A DNA stretch of 64,000 nt from Gammaproteobacteria bacterium. GTDB lineage: Bacteria; Pseudomonadota; Gammaproteobacteria; Xanthomonadales; Rhodanobacteraceae. The notes under the pieces were generated by a model. The model had not been told where the DNA came from and made no database searches. It saw only the letters and a program-made list of their open reading frames with translations. The translations under genes were made by a program, and so were the position numbers. Shown here piece after piece: positions 16,417 to 25,008 of this stretch. How positions within the stretch are numbered: the first letter of the stretch is position 1; each line of letters begins with the position of its first letter. The stretch spans positions 1 through 64,000 of the forward strand of contig JAJPJT010000033.1 in the NCBI GenBank assembly GCA_021324095.1. The letters are read 5' to 3'.

Positions 16417-17574
16417 ATGAACCGGACCCCGACGACGCCCGGCCTGGTCGAGTGGCTGCCGCTTGCGGAAACCGGTGAGAACGTGCTGCGCTTCACCGGG
16501 GACTGGACGCTGCCCTACTTCGCCCAACTCGAAGCGCAACTCGACGCGCTGAAACCGCGCCTGCCGGAGACACCGGACGTCGATTTCAATGACGTCGGCC
16601 GGGTCGACACCGCGGGCGCGGGACTGATCGCGGTGGCGCTGGGCCCCCGCTCGTTGCAGTGGCTGGCCGAGCACGACCGGGACGTGCCGCAGCAACTGCG
16701 CGGCCTGCTCGACACCGTGAGCGAAGCGGTCGCGGAAATCTATGCGCACCCGCCGCGGCCACGGCCCAATTTTGGCTTCGTGGACATGCTGGCCGACATC
16801 GGCCGGAACGTCGTCCATATCGGAAAGCTCGGGGCCAAGCTGCTGGCTTTCGTCGGCATGACCCTGGAAACGCTGGTTCGCACGGTCTGGCGGCCCTGGC
16901 GCTGGCGCATCACGTCGCTGATCGCGCACATGGAGCAAACCGGCCTGCACGCAGTGCCGATCGTGGTGCTGCTGTCGTTCCTGATCGGCGCCGTGATCGC
17001 GTTCCTCGGCGCCACCGCACTGCAGCGCTATGGCGCGACGGTCTTCACGGTGGATCTGGTTTCGTACGCGTTCCTGCGCGAACTCGGCGTGCTGCTGACC
17101 GCAATCATCCTGGCCGGCCGCACCGCCAGCGCGTTTACCGCGCAGATCGGCTCCATGAAGGTCGGAGAAGAAGTCGACGCGATGCGCACCATGGGACTCG
17201 ATCCCGTGGAGCTGCTGGTGCTGCCACGGGTGCTGGCACTGATGATCGTGACGCCGCTGTTGACCTTCCTCGCGATCCTTGCCGGCGTGGTCGGCGGCGC
17301 GCTGGTGTGCTGGTTCGCGCTCAACATCACGCCGACGATGTTCATTTCGGTATTCCAGACCGACACGCCGCTGCGCTACCTGTGGCTGGGACTGGCCAAG
17401 GCGCCGATCTTCGCGTTCCTGATCGCGGTGATCGGCTGCCTCGAAGGTTTCAAGGTGAAGGGCAGCGCGCAGTCGGTGGGCGAGCGCACCACGTCGAGCG
17501 TGGTGCAATCGATATTCCTCGTGATCGTGGTGGACGCGCTGGCCGCGCTGTTTTACATGGAGATGGGCTGGTGA
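16417..17574 (+). CDS. MlaE-like lipid ABC permease with N-terminal STAS domain
   Basis: 385-residue protein. Residues about 20-110 form a STAS-like (MlaB-type) domain, 'VDFNDVGRVDTAGAGLIAVA'. From about 150 on comes the MlaE permease, with 'GLHAVPIVVLLSFLIGAVIA' and the signature 'RELGVLLTAIILAGRTASAF' followed by 'GSMKVGEEVDAMRTMGLDP'. The family moves phospholipids between inner and outer membranes together with an ATPase and an MCE protein, both encoded directly downstream. Start ATG 16417 is chosen because earlier in-frame sequence is antisense to gcvT. Its stop overlaps the GTG start of the ATPase gene. Confidence 0.93.
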   Translation: MNRTPTTPGLVEWLPLAETGENVLRFTGDWTLPYFAQLEAQLDALKPRLPETPDVDFNDVGRVDTAGAGLIAVALGPRSLQWLAEHDRDVPQQLRGLLDTVSEAVAEIYAHPPRPRPNFGFVDMLADIGRNVVHIGKLGAKLLAFVGMTLETLVRTVWRPWRWRITSLIAHMEQTGLHAVPIVVLLSFLIGAVIAFLGATALQRYGATVFTVDLVSYAFLRELGVLLTAIILAGRTASAFTAQIGSMKVGEEVDAMRTMGLDPVELLVLPRVLALMIVTPLLTFLAILAGVVGGALVCWFALNITPTMFISVFQTDTPLRYLWLGLAKAPIFAFLIAVIGCLEGFKVKGSAQSVGERTTSSVVQSIFLVIVVDALAALFYMEMGW

Positions 17575-18368
17575 CCATCGCCGTTGCCGCGAAGCAGCGC
17601 GAAACGCTCGTCGAGGTGCGCGGGCTCCGCAGCCAGTTCGGCGATCAGGTGGTGCACGAGAATCTCGACCTCGACGTTTATCGTGGCGAGATCCTGGGCG
17701 TGGTCGGCGGTTCTGGCAGCGGCAAGTCGGTGCTGCTGCGCACGATCCTGGGCCTGCGCCGGCCGGACGCCGGCAGCGTCAGGTTGTTCGGCGAAAACCT
17801 GCACGGCCTGCCGGAAAGCCAGCGGGTTGCGGTCGAGAGCCGCTGCGGCGTGTTGTTCCAGAACGGCGCGCTGTTTTCGTCGCTGACCGTGAGCGAGAAC
17901 GTGCGGGTGCCGCTGATGGAACACACGCAGTTGTCGCTGCACGATGCGCTGCGCGTGGCAGCGCTCAAGATCGCGCTGGCTGACCTGCCGCCGGAGGCCC
18001 GCCACAAGTTTCCTGCGGAACTTTCAGGCGGCATGGTCAAGCGCGCGGGACTGGCGCGCGCATTGGCGCTGGACCCCGACATCGTGTTTCTCGACGAACC
18101 GACTTCGGGTCTCGATCCGATCGCCGCGGCGTCGTTCGACCAGTTGATCCGCACGCTGCGCGACGCGCTGGGGCTGACGGTGTTCATGATCACCCACGAC
18201 CTCGATTCGCTGCACGCCATCTGCGATCGCGTCGCGGTGCTCGCGCACAAGCGTGTGATCGTGGCCGATTCGCTGGACAAGGTGGAGCGCTTCGACGACC
18301 CTTGGATACGCGAATACTTCCAGGGACCGCGTGGCCGCGCGGCGGAATCGATCCGCGCGTTGGGGTGA
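17571..18368 (+). CDS. MlaF-like ABC transporter ATPase
   Basis: 265-residue ATP-binding subunit. Walker A is 'VVGGSGSGKSVLLRTILG', the ABC signature is 'LSGGMVKRAGLARALALDPD', and Walker B is 'IVFLDEPTSGLDP', followed by the H-loop 'MITHDLDSLHAICD'. It opens with GTG overlapping the permease stop (GTGA), so translation is likely coupled. The variant signature 'LSGGMVKRAGLARAL' is typical of Mla/MCE-linked ATPases rather than generic importers. Confidence 0.95.
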   Translation: MTIAVAAKQRETLVEVRGLRSQFGDQVVHENLDLDVYRGEILGVVGGSGSGKSVLLRTILGLRRPDAGSVRLFGENLHGLPESQRVAVESRCGVLFQNGALFSSLTVSENVRVPLMEHTQLSLHDALRVAALKIALADLPPEARHKFPAELSGGMVKRAGLARALALDPDIVFLDEPTSGLDPIAAASFDQLIRTLRDALGLTVFMITHDLDSLHAICDRVAVLAHKRVIVADSLDKVERFDDPWIREYFQGPRGRAAESIRALG

Positions 18369-18548
18369 GGAACGGATGAAGCAGCAACGTCATGAACCCG
18401 GATTTTCAGCCGCCTCGAGTCGAGAGGGCGGTTCGCCCGCGCCGCAAGCTGCGAACGGGGGTGGGAGAGGTATGGTGCGGGTTTCAGGGACACCGCGCGG
18501 TGCTTCGTACGACATTTCGTACCGTCCGGCTCCCGCCAGGAGGTAACG

Positions 18549-19478
18549 ATGGAAACCAAGGCTCACCACGTCCTGATCGGTGCCTTCACCCTGTTGGTGG
18601 TGGCGCTGGTCGTGCTGTTCGCGTTGTGGCTGGGCAAGACCAGCCTGAACAAGCAGTACCACTATTACGACATCGTGTTCACGGAGGCGGTCACCGGCCT
18701 GTCCAAGGGCAGCCCCGTGCAGTACAACGGCATCCAGGTCGGCGAGGTCAGCCACCTGAAGCTCGATCCGACCGATCCGCGCAAGGTGATCGCGCGCATT
18801 CAGGTCTCCGCCGACACGCCGATCAAGATGGATACCCGCGCCAAGCTCGGGCTGCTGGGGCTCACCGGCGTCGCGTTCGTCCAACTGACCGGCGGCGCGC
18901 CATCCAGCAAACCCCTGATGCCCACTCCCAGCGATCCGGTGCCGGTGATCAAGTCGGAGACTTCGGCGTTGAGCGCGCTGCTTTCCTCGGGCAGCGACGT
19001 GGTCACCTCGATCAACGGCATCCTCGACCGCTTGAGCCAGATCATGTCCGAGCAGAACGTGGGCCGCATCAACCATACGCTCGAGAACATCAACCAGACC
19101 ACCACGGCGCTCGCCGCCGAACGCGACGACCTGCGCACCCTGATCCAGCAGGCCGCCGCAGCGTCGAAGGAACTCAACCAGACGCTGGCGGGCGTCAAGC
19201 ACCTGGTGAACGGCCCTGCCGACAAGACCCTGCAAAGCGCGCAGGCGGCGATGGCGTCGTTGCAGCAAAGCACGCAGACCCTCAATCGGTTGCTGACCGA
19301 CAACGAGGGCTCGCTGCAGTCGGGCATGCGCGGGCTCGGCCAGATCGGCCCGACCCTGCGCGAACTGCGCGCCACCGTGCGCGACATCCACCAGCTCACC
19401 AGCAAGCTGCAAGCCAATCCGGCCGGTTACCTGCTGGGACGGGACCAACCCACCGAGTTCACGCCCAAGCAGCACTGA
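18549..19478 (+). CDS. MCE-domain lipid-binding protein (MlaD-like)
   Basis: 309-residue periplasmic substrate-binding subunit. One N-terminal transmembrane helix ('VLIGAFTLLVVALVVLFALW') is followed by the MCE domain ('VTGLSKGSPVQYNGIQVGEV', 'TRAKLGLLGLTGVAFVQLTG') and a long helical region with predicted coiled coil (about 155-290), longer than in E. coli MlaD and closer to PqiB/YebT-type or Xanthomonad forms. Start ATG has AGGAGGT immediately upstream, a near-perfect ribosome-binding site. It is 180 bp downstream of the ATPase. Confidence 0.94.
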   Translation: METKAHHVLIGAFTLLVVALVVLFALWLGKTSLNKQYHYYDIVFTEAVTGLSKGSPVQYNGIQVGEVSHLKLDPTDPRKVIARIQVSADTPIKMDTRAKLGLLGLTGVAFVQLTGGAPSSKPLMPTPSDPVPVIKSETSALSALLSSGSDVVTSINGILDRLSQIMSEQNVGRINHTLENINQTTTALAAERDDLRTLIQQAAAASKELNQTLAGVKHLVNGPADKTLQSAQAAMASLQQSTQTLNRLLTDNEGSLQSGMRGLGQIGPTLRELRATVRDIHQLTSKLQANPAGYLLGRDQPTEFTPKQH

Positions 19479-19513
19479 TGAACTCTCAAGAATCACAGCA
19501 GTACCGCACTCCC

Positions 19514-19580
19514 CTGCCCCCTTGAGTAAAGGGGGCAGAAACCAATGCCGCACATTGGTTTCGGGGGTTGTGGAGGTATG
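19514..19580 (+). repeat. Two-hairpin repeat, copy 2
   Basis: Hairpin one is CTGCCCCCTT-GAGTA-AAGGGGGCAG (19514-19538). Hairpin two is AAACCAATG-CCGCA-CATTGGTTT (19539-19561). They are followed by CGGGGGTTGTGGAGGTATG. It matches 10553-10620 in opposite orientation; the second arm differs in sequence but keeps its self-complementarity. It lies between the MCE gene and the lipoprotein gene. Confidence 0.75.
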
Positions 19581-19651
19581 ACGATGCAGCGCAAGGACGG
19601 ATGCTGGCAAACTCAATCATTTACTCCAAGTCATCCCGACAAGGCGCACCC

Positions 19652-20326
19652 ATGACCCTGCCAAGATCCACGTTCGCCGCCGCGTGCACGCTCGCATTGT
19701 GCGTCGTCGTCACCCTGCTCGCCGCCTGCTCGGTGCTGCCGGCGCGCGAACCCGTGCAGATCTGGCAGCCCGAAGAAGGTGTCGCCGCAACTGCCGGCAA
19801 ACCTGCGGCCGATTTCAGCCTGCAGGTGGACACTCCCAACACGAGCGGTCCGCTCGACGGAACAGGAATCGTGGTGATGCCCGAGCCCGGCCAGGTCAGC
19901 ACCTACAAGGGCGCGCGCTGGAGCGAATCGCCTGCGTTCCTGGTGCGGCATCGTCTGGTCGACGCGTTCATGGCGGCGAAGTTGCAGGCGGTCACTACGG
20001 ACGACGACCGCTTCGCATCCGACTACACCCTCTCTGGCGATCTGCGTGCGTTCCAGTCGGAATACCAATCGGGATCGCCCGTCGTGGTGGTGCGTTTCGA
20101 CGCGCAACTGCGGCGGAGCGGATCGCGCAACCTGCTCGCGACCCGCAGCTTCGTGATCAAGCAGGATCCGTCGGGTGTCGACGTTCCGCAGATCGTCGCT
20201 GCGTTCGGTGCAGCCGACGACGCCCTCGCGCAGCAAGTCGTGGCATGGACGATCGACGTCGCCCAACGCGACAAGTCGACGCAACCCGCAGACGCGGGCG
20301 GCAATGCATCGCAGCGGAACCGATGA
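19652..20326 (+). CDS. ABC-type transport auxiliary lipoprotein (PqiC/DUF330-like)
   Basis: 224-residue outer-membrane-type lipoprotein. The signal peptide ends in the lipobox 'LLAACSVLP' (Cys about residue 27). The body contains 'MPEPGQVSTYKGARWSESPA' and 'LVDAFMAAKLQAVTTDDDRF', the pattern of the auxiliary lipoprotein that accompanies MCE transporters. It lies about 170 bp after the MCE gene, separated by the two-hairpin repeat. With the permease, ATPase and MCE protein it completes a four-gene Mla/Pqi-like lipid trafficking operon. The last residues are low complexity. Confidence 0.88.
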   Translation: MTLPRSTFAAACTLALCVVVTLLAACSVLPAREPVQIWQPEEGVAATAGKPAADFSLQVDTPNTSGPLDGTGIVVMPEPGQVSTYKGARWSESPAFLVRHRLVDAFMAAKLQAVTTDDDRFASDYTLSGDLRAFQSEYQSGSPVVVVRFDAQLRRSGSRNLLATRSFVIKQDPSGVDVPQIVAAFGAADDALAQQVVAWTIDVAQRDKSTQPADAGGNASQRNR

Positions 20327-20432
20327 CCGAGGTGCTTCCGCTCGCGTTGCGGGGTCGTTTACGTTTCGCCATACCACCCGCCCCACGCTGGCGCGCAGGA
20401 CGGGCGTTTGACCCACAGGCTGGGTGGCAAGC

Positions 20433-21257
20433 CTAGGCTGACAGCGCGAGGGCGTAACCGGCGCGCTCGACGCCGGCCTTCGGACCCGGATCAATAAAAT
20501 AGCGGGTCTTGAGAAAGCCCGCGATCCTGGAACCGCGCAGTTGCTCCGGCTCAAACGCGAAGCGGTGCGCGAAGGCGGTTGCGGGAATCGGGTTGTCGCG
20601 CGCGTCAGCGAGTCCTCGCGGCAATACCTCTTTCTCCAGCTCTTCGAACAGACGAAGGCGCAAGGCTACCACCGGGTGGTTTCGTACCAACGGATAGCTG
20701 GTGGGCGGCGCGAATTCTTCGAAGCCGTAACAACGTATGTAGAACTGCGCATGCCGCGGATGTACCCCGATGACGATATCGGTCGAACCGGTATGCAATC
20801 CGAAGTAAATGGCCCAGCGCATCATGCTGAACAGGGCGCCGACACCGCGTGCAGCAGACCGGCGACGGTCCGCCAGCATTCCTACCTCGAGCAGGCGGCG
20901 GCCGTCTCGCCGCAGCGCATCCAGATAGGCCGCATAGACACTATCCAGCGCCAGCCCCGAGGCATTGTCGCGGACCAGTGTCATCGTATAACCGACGTCC
21001 GGCCCTTCCGGCCCCCATATCACGCATGCATGCTCTCCCACGGCGGTGGGGACGGCATGGATGCCAAACGGATTTTCGTCGATGAGTCCCAACTCTGAAT
21101 AGCGGTCATAGACCAACCCCCAGGCCGATTCCACCTGCTGAAGGCTTGTCGCGCAAGAGCACGGGGGTTCGCTGCTGCGCAACGCCGGGCGCGTCAGACG
21201 CGCAGTGATGTCGATGATGATGGTCTCAGGCAGTTCTACCGATGTAATTGCGTTCAT
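20433..21257 (-). CDS. FeeM-like N-acyl amino acid synthase (GNAT fold)
   Basis: 274-residue cytoplasmic protein of the FeeM / PEP-CTERM-system-associated acyltransferase group, which couples acyl chains (from acyl-ACP) to amines or amino acids. Supporting blocks are 'VYDRYSELGLIDENPFGIH', 'VGYTMTLVRDNASGLALDSV', 'LLEVGMLADRRR' and the C-terminal GNAT strand 'VIGVHPRHAQFYIRCYGFEE'. The start ATG at 21257 has no strong Shine-Dalgarno. It faces away from the nitroreductase gene across a 1.1-kb gap. The neighbouring PEP-CTERM, nitroreductase and ThiF genes suggest a shared pathway; the acceptor substrate is unknown. Confidence 0.8.
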   Translation of the reverse strand: MNAITSVELPETIIIDITARLTRPALRSSEPPCSCATSLQQVESAWGLVYDRYSELGLIDENPFGIHAVPTAVGEHACVIWGPEGPDVGYTMTLVRDNASGLALDSVYAAYLDALRRDGRRLLEVGMLADRRRSAARGVGALFSMMRWAIYFGLHTGSTDIVIGVHPRHAQFYIRCYGFEEFAPPTSYPLVRNHPVVALRLRLFEELEKEVLPRGLADARDNPIPATAFAHRFAFEPEQLRGSRIAGFLKTRYFIDPGPKAGVERAGYALALSA

Positions 21258-22362
21258 GTTTCAGTCGCCGGTTCGCGGAACGTTGTTGAAAGGCATGCCG
21301 CTCCCTTTGACGACATGGACGTGAACGCCGCATTGCAGAAGCCGATCGGGACGGACCCGTCGGTGCTGCAATGGACGCGGCATCGGAACCCGGCCCGCCA
21401 TGCGGCGAGGCCAGTCAAGCAAAAAGTGTTGCGAGCGATGGATGACCATCGCTCGTGCGATCGCGCGCAATCCCACGGCGCGTGCCGCGGCAAGCGCGAG
21501 AGCGTCAAGTTGGGAATCCCACGCGAGCGGACCCGAAGACAAGCCGCCGCGAACGGCTAACATGTCGACCGCCGGTACCGTTGGGCCGCGATGCTGCCGC
21601 GGATGAATCCCGCAATGCTGGACCCCTGGATCCGGCCCGGATTGGCAGTTGTCGGAAACCGTCATTTGGCTGAGCGACAAAACCTGATCGGGTGCACTCC
21701 CCATTCCCATTCCCTTGGTCGTTCAGCGCACGTTCCCCTGAAGGCTCGGCATTGTGTAACGTGTGCGGAGTGGATGTGTGAAATGTTTGCTATGAATAGG
21801 CAATTCGTTCTCACTTTTTTGTGAACTGTGTTCCAGATGTGGCGGATCGCAGAAAATTTTTCGGAGTGTGATTGCTGGCGCTTGACACTCTGCTGATTCA
21901 TGCCTGAGTCAGCATTCCGGCCATTGCGTCAGCGCACGTTCAGGTCGTGGTCCAATACGTGCGCTCCCATTCACGACAAAGCTCTGACCCGTATTCAGGA
22001 TTGCAGCGATCATTGATCGTCACCCCGTTTGGCGAGGCAACGTCCGGAGTACTTGCTCAAAGGCACGCGCGGGGCCGGTCCGCGAGGTTGTCGTCGCCGG
22101 ATGCCTGCGTACGAGACGTGTACTCCCGCGTTCTGGCAGACCAAGTCGGACCTTGCAGCGGGAGCGGCCGGGGGCGACCGGATATCCATCTGATCCGTGA
22201 TTTTGTTCCCGACAAGACTGGATTTTGGTGCGCGCCTTTCCCTCACGTATAGTGGCTCTGCGCGAGCTCATTGCCGGACACACAAAGCGCTCTAATCGGC
22301 CGGGAATACCCCGGCCTGATTGTCGGCATTTGGCTGAACGAGTCGCATAGAGAGGGCGGGTC
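21258..22362. other. 1.1-kb region with no supported gene
   Basis: Divergent intergenic region between the FeeM-like and nitroreductase genes. Open frames of 80-150 codons on the minus strand (21254-21710) are rich in Arg, Pro, Cys and His and look like GC-rich chance frames. An AT-richer segment at about 21780-21900 contains GTTCTCAC-TTTTTT-GTGAAC, an imperfect hairpin. A weak GG-N10-GC pair (TGGCTCTGCGCGAGCT, 22253 on) precedes the nitroreductase. I cannot assign more. Confidence 0.5.
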
Positions 22363-23418
22363 GTGGACCGGGACATCAAAGCAGGCTTGTTGCGTGCCGG
22401 CATCGCCGCACCCTCGGCTGACAATTCGCAGCCATGGCGGTTTGCATGGCGCGGCGACGACCTGGATCTTCGAATCGATGCGGAGCGCAGCGGCTACGTA
22501 TCCGACACGCGATATGTGCTCAGCGACCTGGCGGCCGGCGCCTGTCTCGAAAACATCATCGTGCGCGGCCGATCGCTCGGCTATGCAGCGGACCTGCAGC
22601 TCTTTCCGCAGCACGACGACGCGCTGTGGTTTGCCCGACTCCACTGGCGCCGCGATCCCGAGTCCATCCCACGCGAGCCCCTCGCGAGTGCGATCGAGCA
22701 GCGCCACACCGACCGGCGTTTCCCATGGCGTGGTCCGATCAATTCTGATACGCAGGCGCGCCTCACCGCCCAAACCGAGATGATCGCGGGGCAGCGGCTT
22801 TGGTGGCCACGAACATCGAGGGAGAGGAAAACCACGTTGAGCGTCATCCGACAGGCCGAGACGCTGCGCTTCAGGAGCCCGACGCTGCACGCGGAACTGT
22901 TTTCGAGCGTCCGTTTTTCCGCGGGCTGGCATGCCACCTGCGAGGAAGGTCTGGCTCCAGCGGCGCTCGCCGTGGAGCCGCCTATGCGCCCGATCTTCCA
23001 GGCCATGCGGCGTCCCGCGGTAATGCGCATGCTCAATCGCTTGGGCGCGGCGGCGATGTTGGGGTGGCGCTCGGCCTGGCTGCCGATTCGGTTGTCCCCC
23101 GGACTCTGCCTCATCGTGATTTCATCCACGTCACGCTCCGATGTGCTCGCGGGCGGTCGCGCCCTGCAGCGCGTGTGGCTGCAAGCCACCCTAGACGGGT
23201 TGTCGGTACAGCCGTACGCAGCGGCGGGCGTACTCGGCCTGGGGTTCGTGCCCGTGGAACCGGCGTACCGGCAGCCGCTCTCGCGCATGCGTGCGACCCT
23301 CAACGACTTGTGCGCGCCGGGATATGGGATCGTGTTTCTGCGCCTTGGCCATGCGCGGTCCGCACCGCGCGCCCGCAGCGGGCGGCGGTCGCTCGAAAGT
23401 TTCGGCGATTTCCAATAG
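22363..23418 (+). CDS. Acg-like nitroreductase family protein
   Basis: 351-residue protein of the Acg/nitroreductase superfamily with FMN-binding fold. The N-terminus 'GIAAPSADNSQPWRF' is the FMN-contact motif of this group, and 'RHTDRRFPWRGPI' plus 'GRALQRVWLQATLDGLSVQP' match the Acg-type (Rv2032/Rv3131-like) pattern. It starts with ATG or GTG around 22363. No membrane segment is obvious. Acg-type domains occur with ThiF-like adenylyltransferase domains in other bacteria, and a ThiF-like gene lies 1.6 kb downstream here. The reaction is unknown; some Acg proteins lack enzymatic activity and sequester flavin. Confidence 0.75.
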   Translation: MDRDIKAGLLRAGIAAPSADNSQPWRFAWRGDDLDLRIDAERSGYVSDTRYVLSDLAAGACLENIIVRGRSLGYAADLQLFPQHDDALWFARLHWRRDPESIPREPLASAIEQRHTDRRFPWRGPINSDTQARLTAQTEMIAGQRLWWPRTSRERKTTLSVIRQAETLRFRSPTLHAELFSSVRFSAGWHATCEEGLAPAALAVEPPMRPIFQAMRRPAVMRMLNRLGAAAMLGWRSAWLPIRLSPGLCLIVISSTSRSDVLAGGRALQRVWLQATLDGLSVQPYAAAGVLGLGFVPVEPAYRQPLSRMRATLNDLCAPGYGIVFLRLGHARSAPRARSGRRSLESFGDFQ

Positions 23419-23921
23419 GGCGCGATGTCAGGTGGCGCGATCGCCTTCAGGCGAATGCCCGGCGCTCGAAGGTTCGATCAAAGCTTCAGGGAGACAAGCA
23501 CCTTCGACGCCTTCGGTTGCTGCCCGATTCAAGCCGGCAGCGGCGGCGACCCGACACCCTCTGTGTCGAGATCTTTTACAAAAACGGCTTGCGGTCGCTT
23601 CGACCTGACAAAACCTTTTCTATCAAACCTTTATAGTGATTATGCCCTGTCGACCACCGGCTGCGCCGTGTTTTGTACCTGCTATTGGGCCCTCGAATCA
23701 GGCTTCCCGGTTCGTTCGCCGCCTCTCGCTCGGCGGGCTGTCGGGATACCTTACAAAAACTTCAAAAATCAACCCCTAATGGATGGTAAATTATATTGAA
23801 TACAAACACTTATTTACATGGCACGCTTGATGCTACCAAACCCGTGGGCAACTGTCACTCGCGTGCCAGCGCCGGATTCCCAAACACCACTATCTGAACG
23901 GATTCAGTGAAGGAGAAAAGC
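23419..23921. other. Upstream region of the PEP-CTERM gene
   Basis: 503 bp. The right half is AT-rich compared with its surroundings (for example TAAATTATATTGAATAC near 23787-23803) and holds the sigma-54 promoter at 23819-23834. An additional TTTATAGT at about 23628 could be a sigma-70 -10 box. No protein gene supported. Confidence 0.6.
23819..23834 (+). promoter_or_regulatory. Sigma-54 (RpoN) -24/-12 promoter
   Basis: TGGCACG-CTTG-ATGCT matches the consensus TGGCACG-N4-TTGCW at every defined position but one, with the required GG-N10-GC spacing. A start site about 12 nt downstream would give a leader of roughly 75 nt before the PEP-CTERM gene. RpoN control with the PrsK/PrsR pair is established for PEP-CTERM genes in other bacteria. 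Confidence 0.8.
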
Positions 23922-24731
23922 ATGTTTACGAAGAAGAGCTTAGGGGTCGCACTGGTCGCCGCACTGGCACTGGGCGCGAGCGGAGTCGCATCTGCGACGA
24001 TCGTCAATGTGGACGGCGTCACTTGGAATACAGCCAGCCCATTCGACCTGACCATCCAGTCGCTCAACCTCCGCGAAACCAGTGTTTCGGGCGTGGGTGA
24101 CGTGTTGCACGGTTACGGGCAGATCGGCTCGATCAACGGCAACAACAACTTTTGCATGGGTTGCGACCTGACGTTCACGTTCCAGTACACGGTGGCGAAC
24201 ATCACCGGAAACCAGGTCGCTTTCGACAACGGCAGCTTCCAGTTCTACGTTCAGGGCGCCGGCACCTTCAGCTTTGGCAATCCGGGCTCCGTCGGCGGCA
24301 CACCATGGGTCACCCTGAGCGGCCATACCGCTCCGAACACCGCCTTTGTGTACCCCGACGGGCAGCTCTACGCCTTGGTCAGCGGTACTGTCAGCCATCC
24401 GACATCGGGCTCCACCGGAACCGGGCTGGTGGACGTGACAGGAGGTCCGGCGGCGTTCTGGCTCAACAGCAACAGTGTTCCCGACGGTATCGGCGGATTT
24501 GCGGACTTCAGCCTCAATTCGTCGTTCCTGACGTTCCCGGCTAGAGGGTGCGGGTCAACGCCCACTACCAACTTGGACAACATCTGCAGCTATCCAATCG
24601 AGGGGAACGGCTCGCTGGTCGGTAGGACTGCGGTTCCCGAGCCGGGCGAGATAGGTCTGTTGGGCCTTGGCTTGGGCTTCCTGGGCTTCCTGATCCAGCG
24701 GCGTCGCAAACAGGCTGACCGCAAGGCGTAA
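23922..24731 (+). CDS. PEP-CTERM sorting domain surface protein
   Basis: 269-residue exported protein. A signal peptide spans residues about 1-25 ('VALVAALALGASGVASA'), followed by a beta-rich, Gly/Ser/Thr/Asn-rich body with a few cysteines. The C-terminal sorting signal starts at about residue 238: 'VPEPGEIGLLGLGLGFLGF' then 'RRRK'. This tripartite signal is cut by exosortase in EPS-producing bacteria; no exosortase gene is in the window. The start ATG follows AAGGAGAAAAG. It has its own sigma-54 promoter and a strong terminator, so it is probably monocistronic. Confidence 0.93.
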   Translation: MFTKKSLGVALVAALALGASGVASATIVNVDGVTWNTASPFDLTIQSLNLRETSVSGVGDVLHGYGQIGSINGNNNFCMGCDLTFTFQYTVANITGNQVAFDNGSFQFYVQGAGTFSFGNPGSVGGTPWVTLSGHTAPNTAFVYPDGQLYALVSGTVSHPTSGSTGTGLVDVTGGPAAFWLNSNSVPDGIGGFADFSLNSSFLTFPARGCGSTPTTNLDNICSYPIEGNGSLVGRTAVPEPGEIGLLGLGLGFLGFLIQRRRKQADRKA

Positions 24732-24798
24732 GGCAATCGCCTTAGGCACGCGGTTTGATGATCGATGGCGCCGCTTTCCGAAGCGGCGCCATTTTTAT
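24729..24798 (+). terminator. Hairpin at stop plus rho-independent terminator
   Basis: A small hairpin TAAGGC-AATC-GCCTTA (24729-24744) includes the stop codon of the PEP-CTERM gene. A 12-bp perfect stem ATGGCGCCGCTT/AAGCGGCGCCAT (24765-24776, 24781-24792) with loop TCCG is followed by TTTTTAT, a textbook terminator. Confidence 0.9.
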
Positions 24799-25008
24799 GC
24801 GCGTTGTTTTCGCCGGACTGCTTCCCCCGCAATCGGCCTACACCGGCACTCGCCGGTTTTCCTCTTCTCCCGGAGAGGGGGATTCATGCCGGAGCGTCGC
24901 GGCCAAGTCACAACCGCGATCCCAGTCTTGTGCCCCGCTGCATGCCGGTGTTACGGTCCCCGACTCGACAATAGATTCAGGCGCCCCGCTGGACGCAGGA
25001 CCCCCAAT

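Noticed and set aside
21254-21710. Minus-strand frames of 84 and 149 codons upstream of the FeeM-like gene
   Set aside because: Composition is Arg/Pro/Cys-rich, there is no ribosome-binding site, and no family motif is seen; they overlap each other in different frames.
22253-22268. GG-N10-GC pair before the nitroreductase gene as a second sigma-54 promoter
   Set aside because: Only the GG/GC dinucleotides match; the rest of the consensus is poor, and such pairs are frequent by chance in GC-rich DNA.
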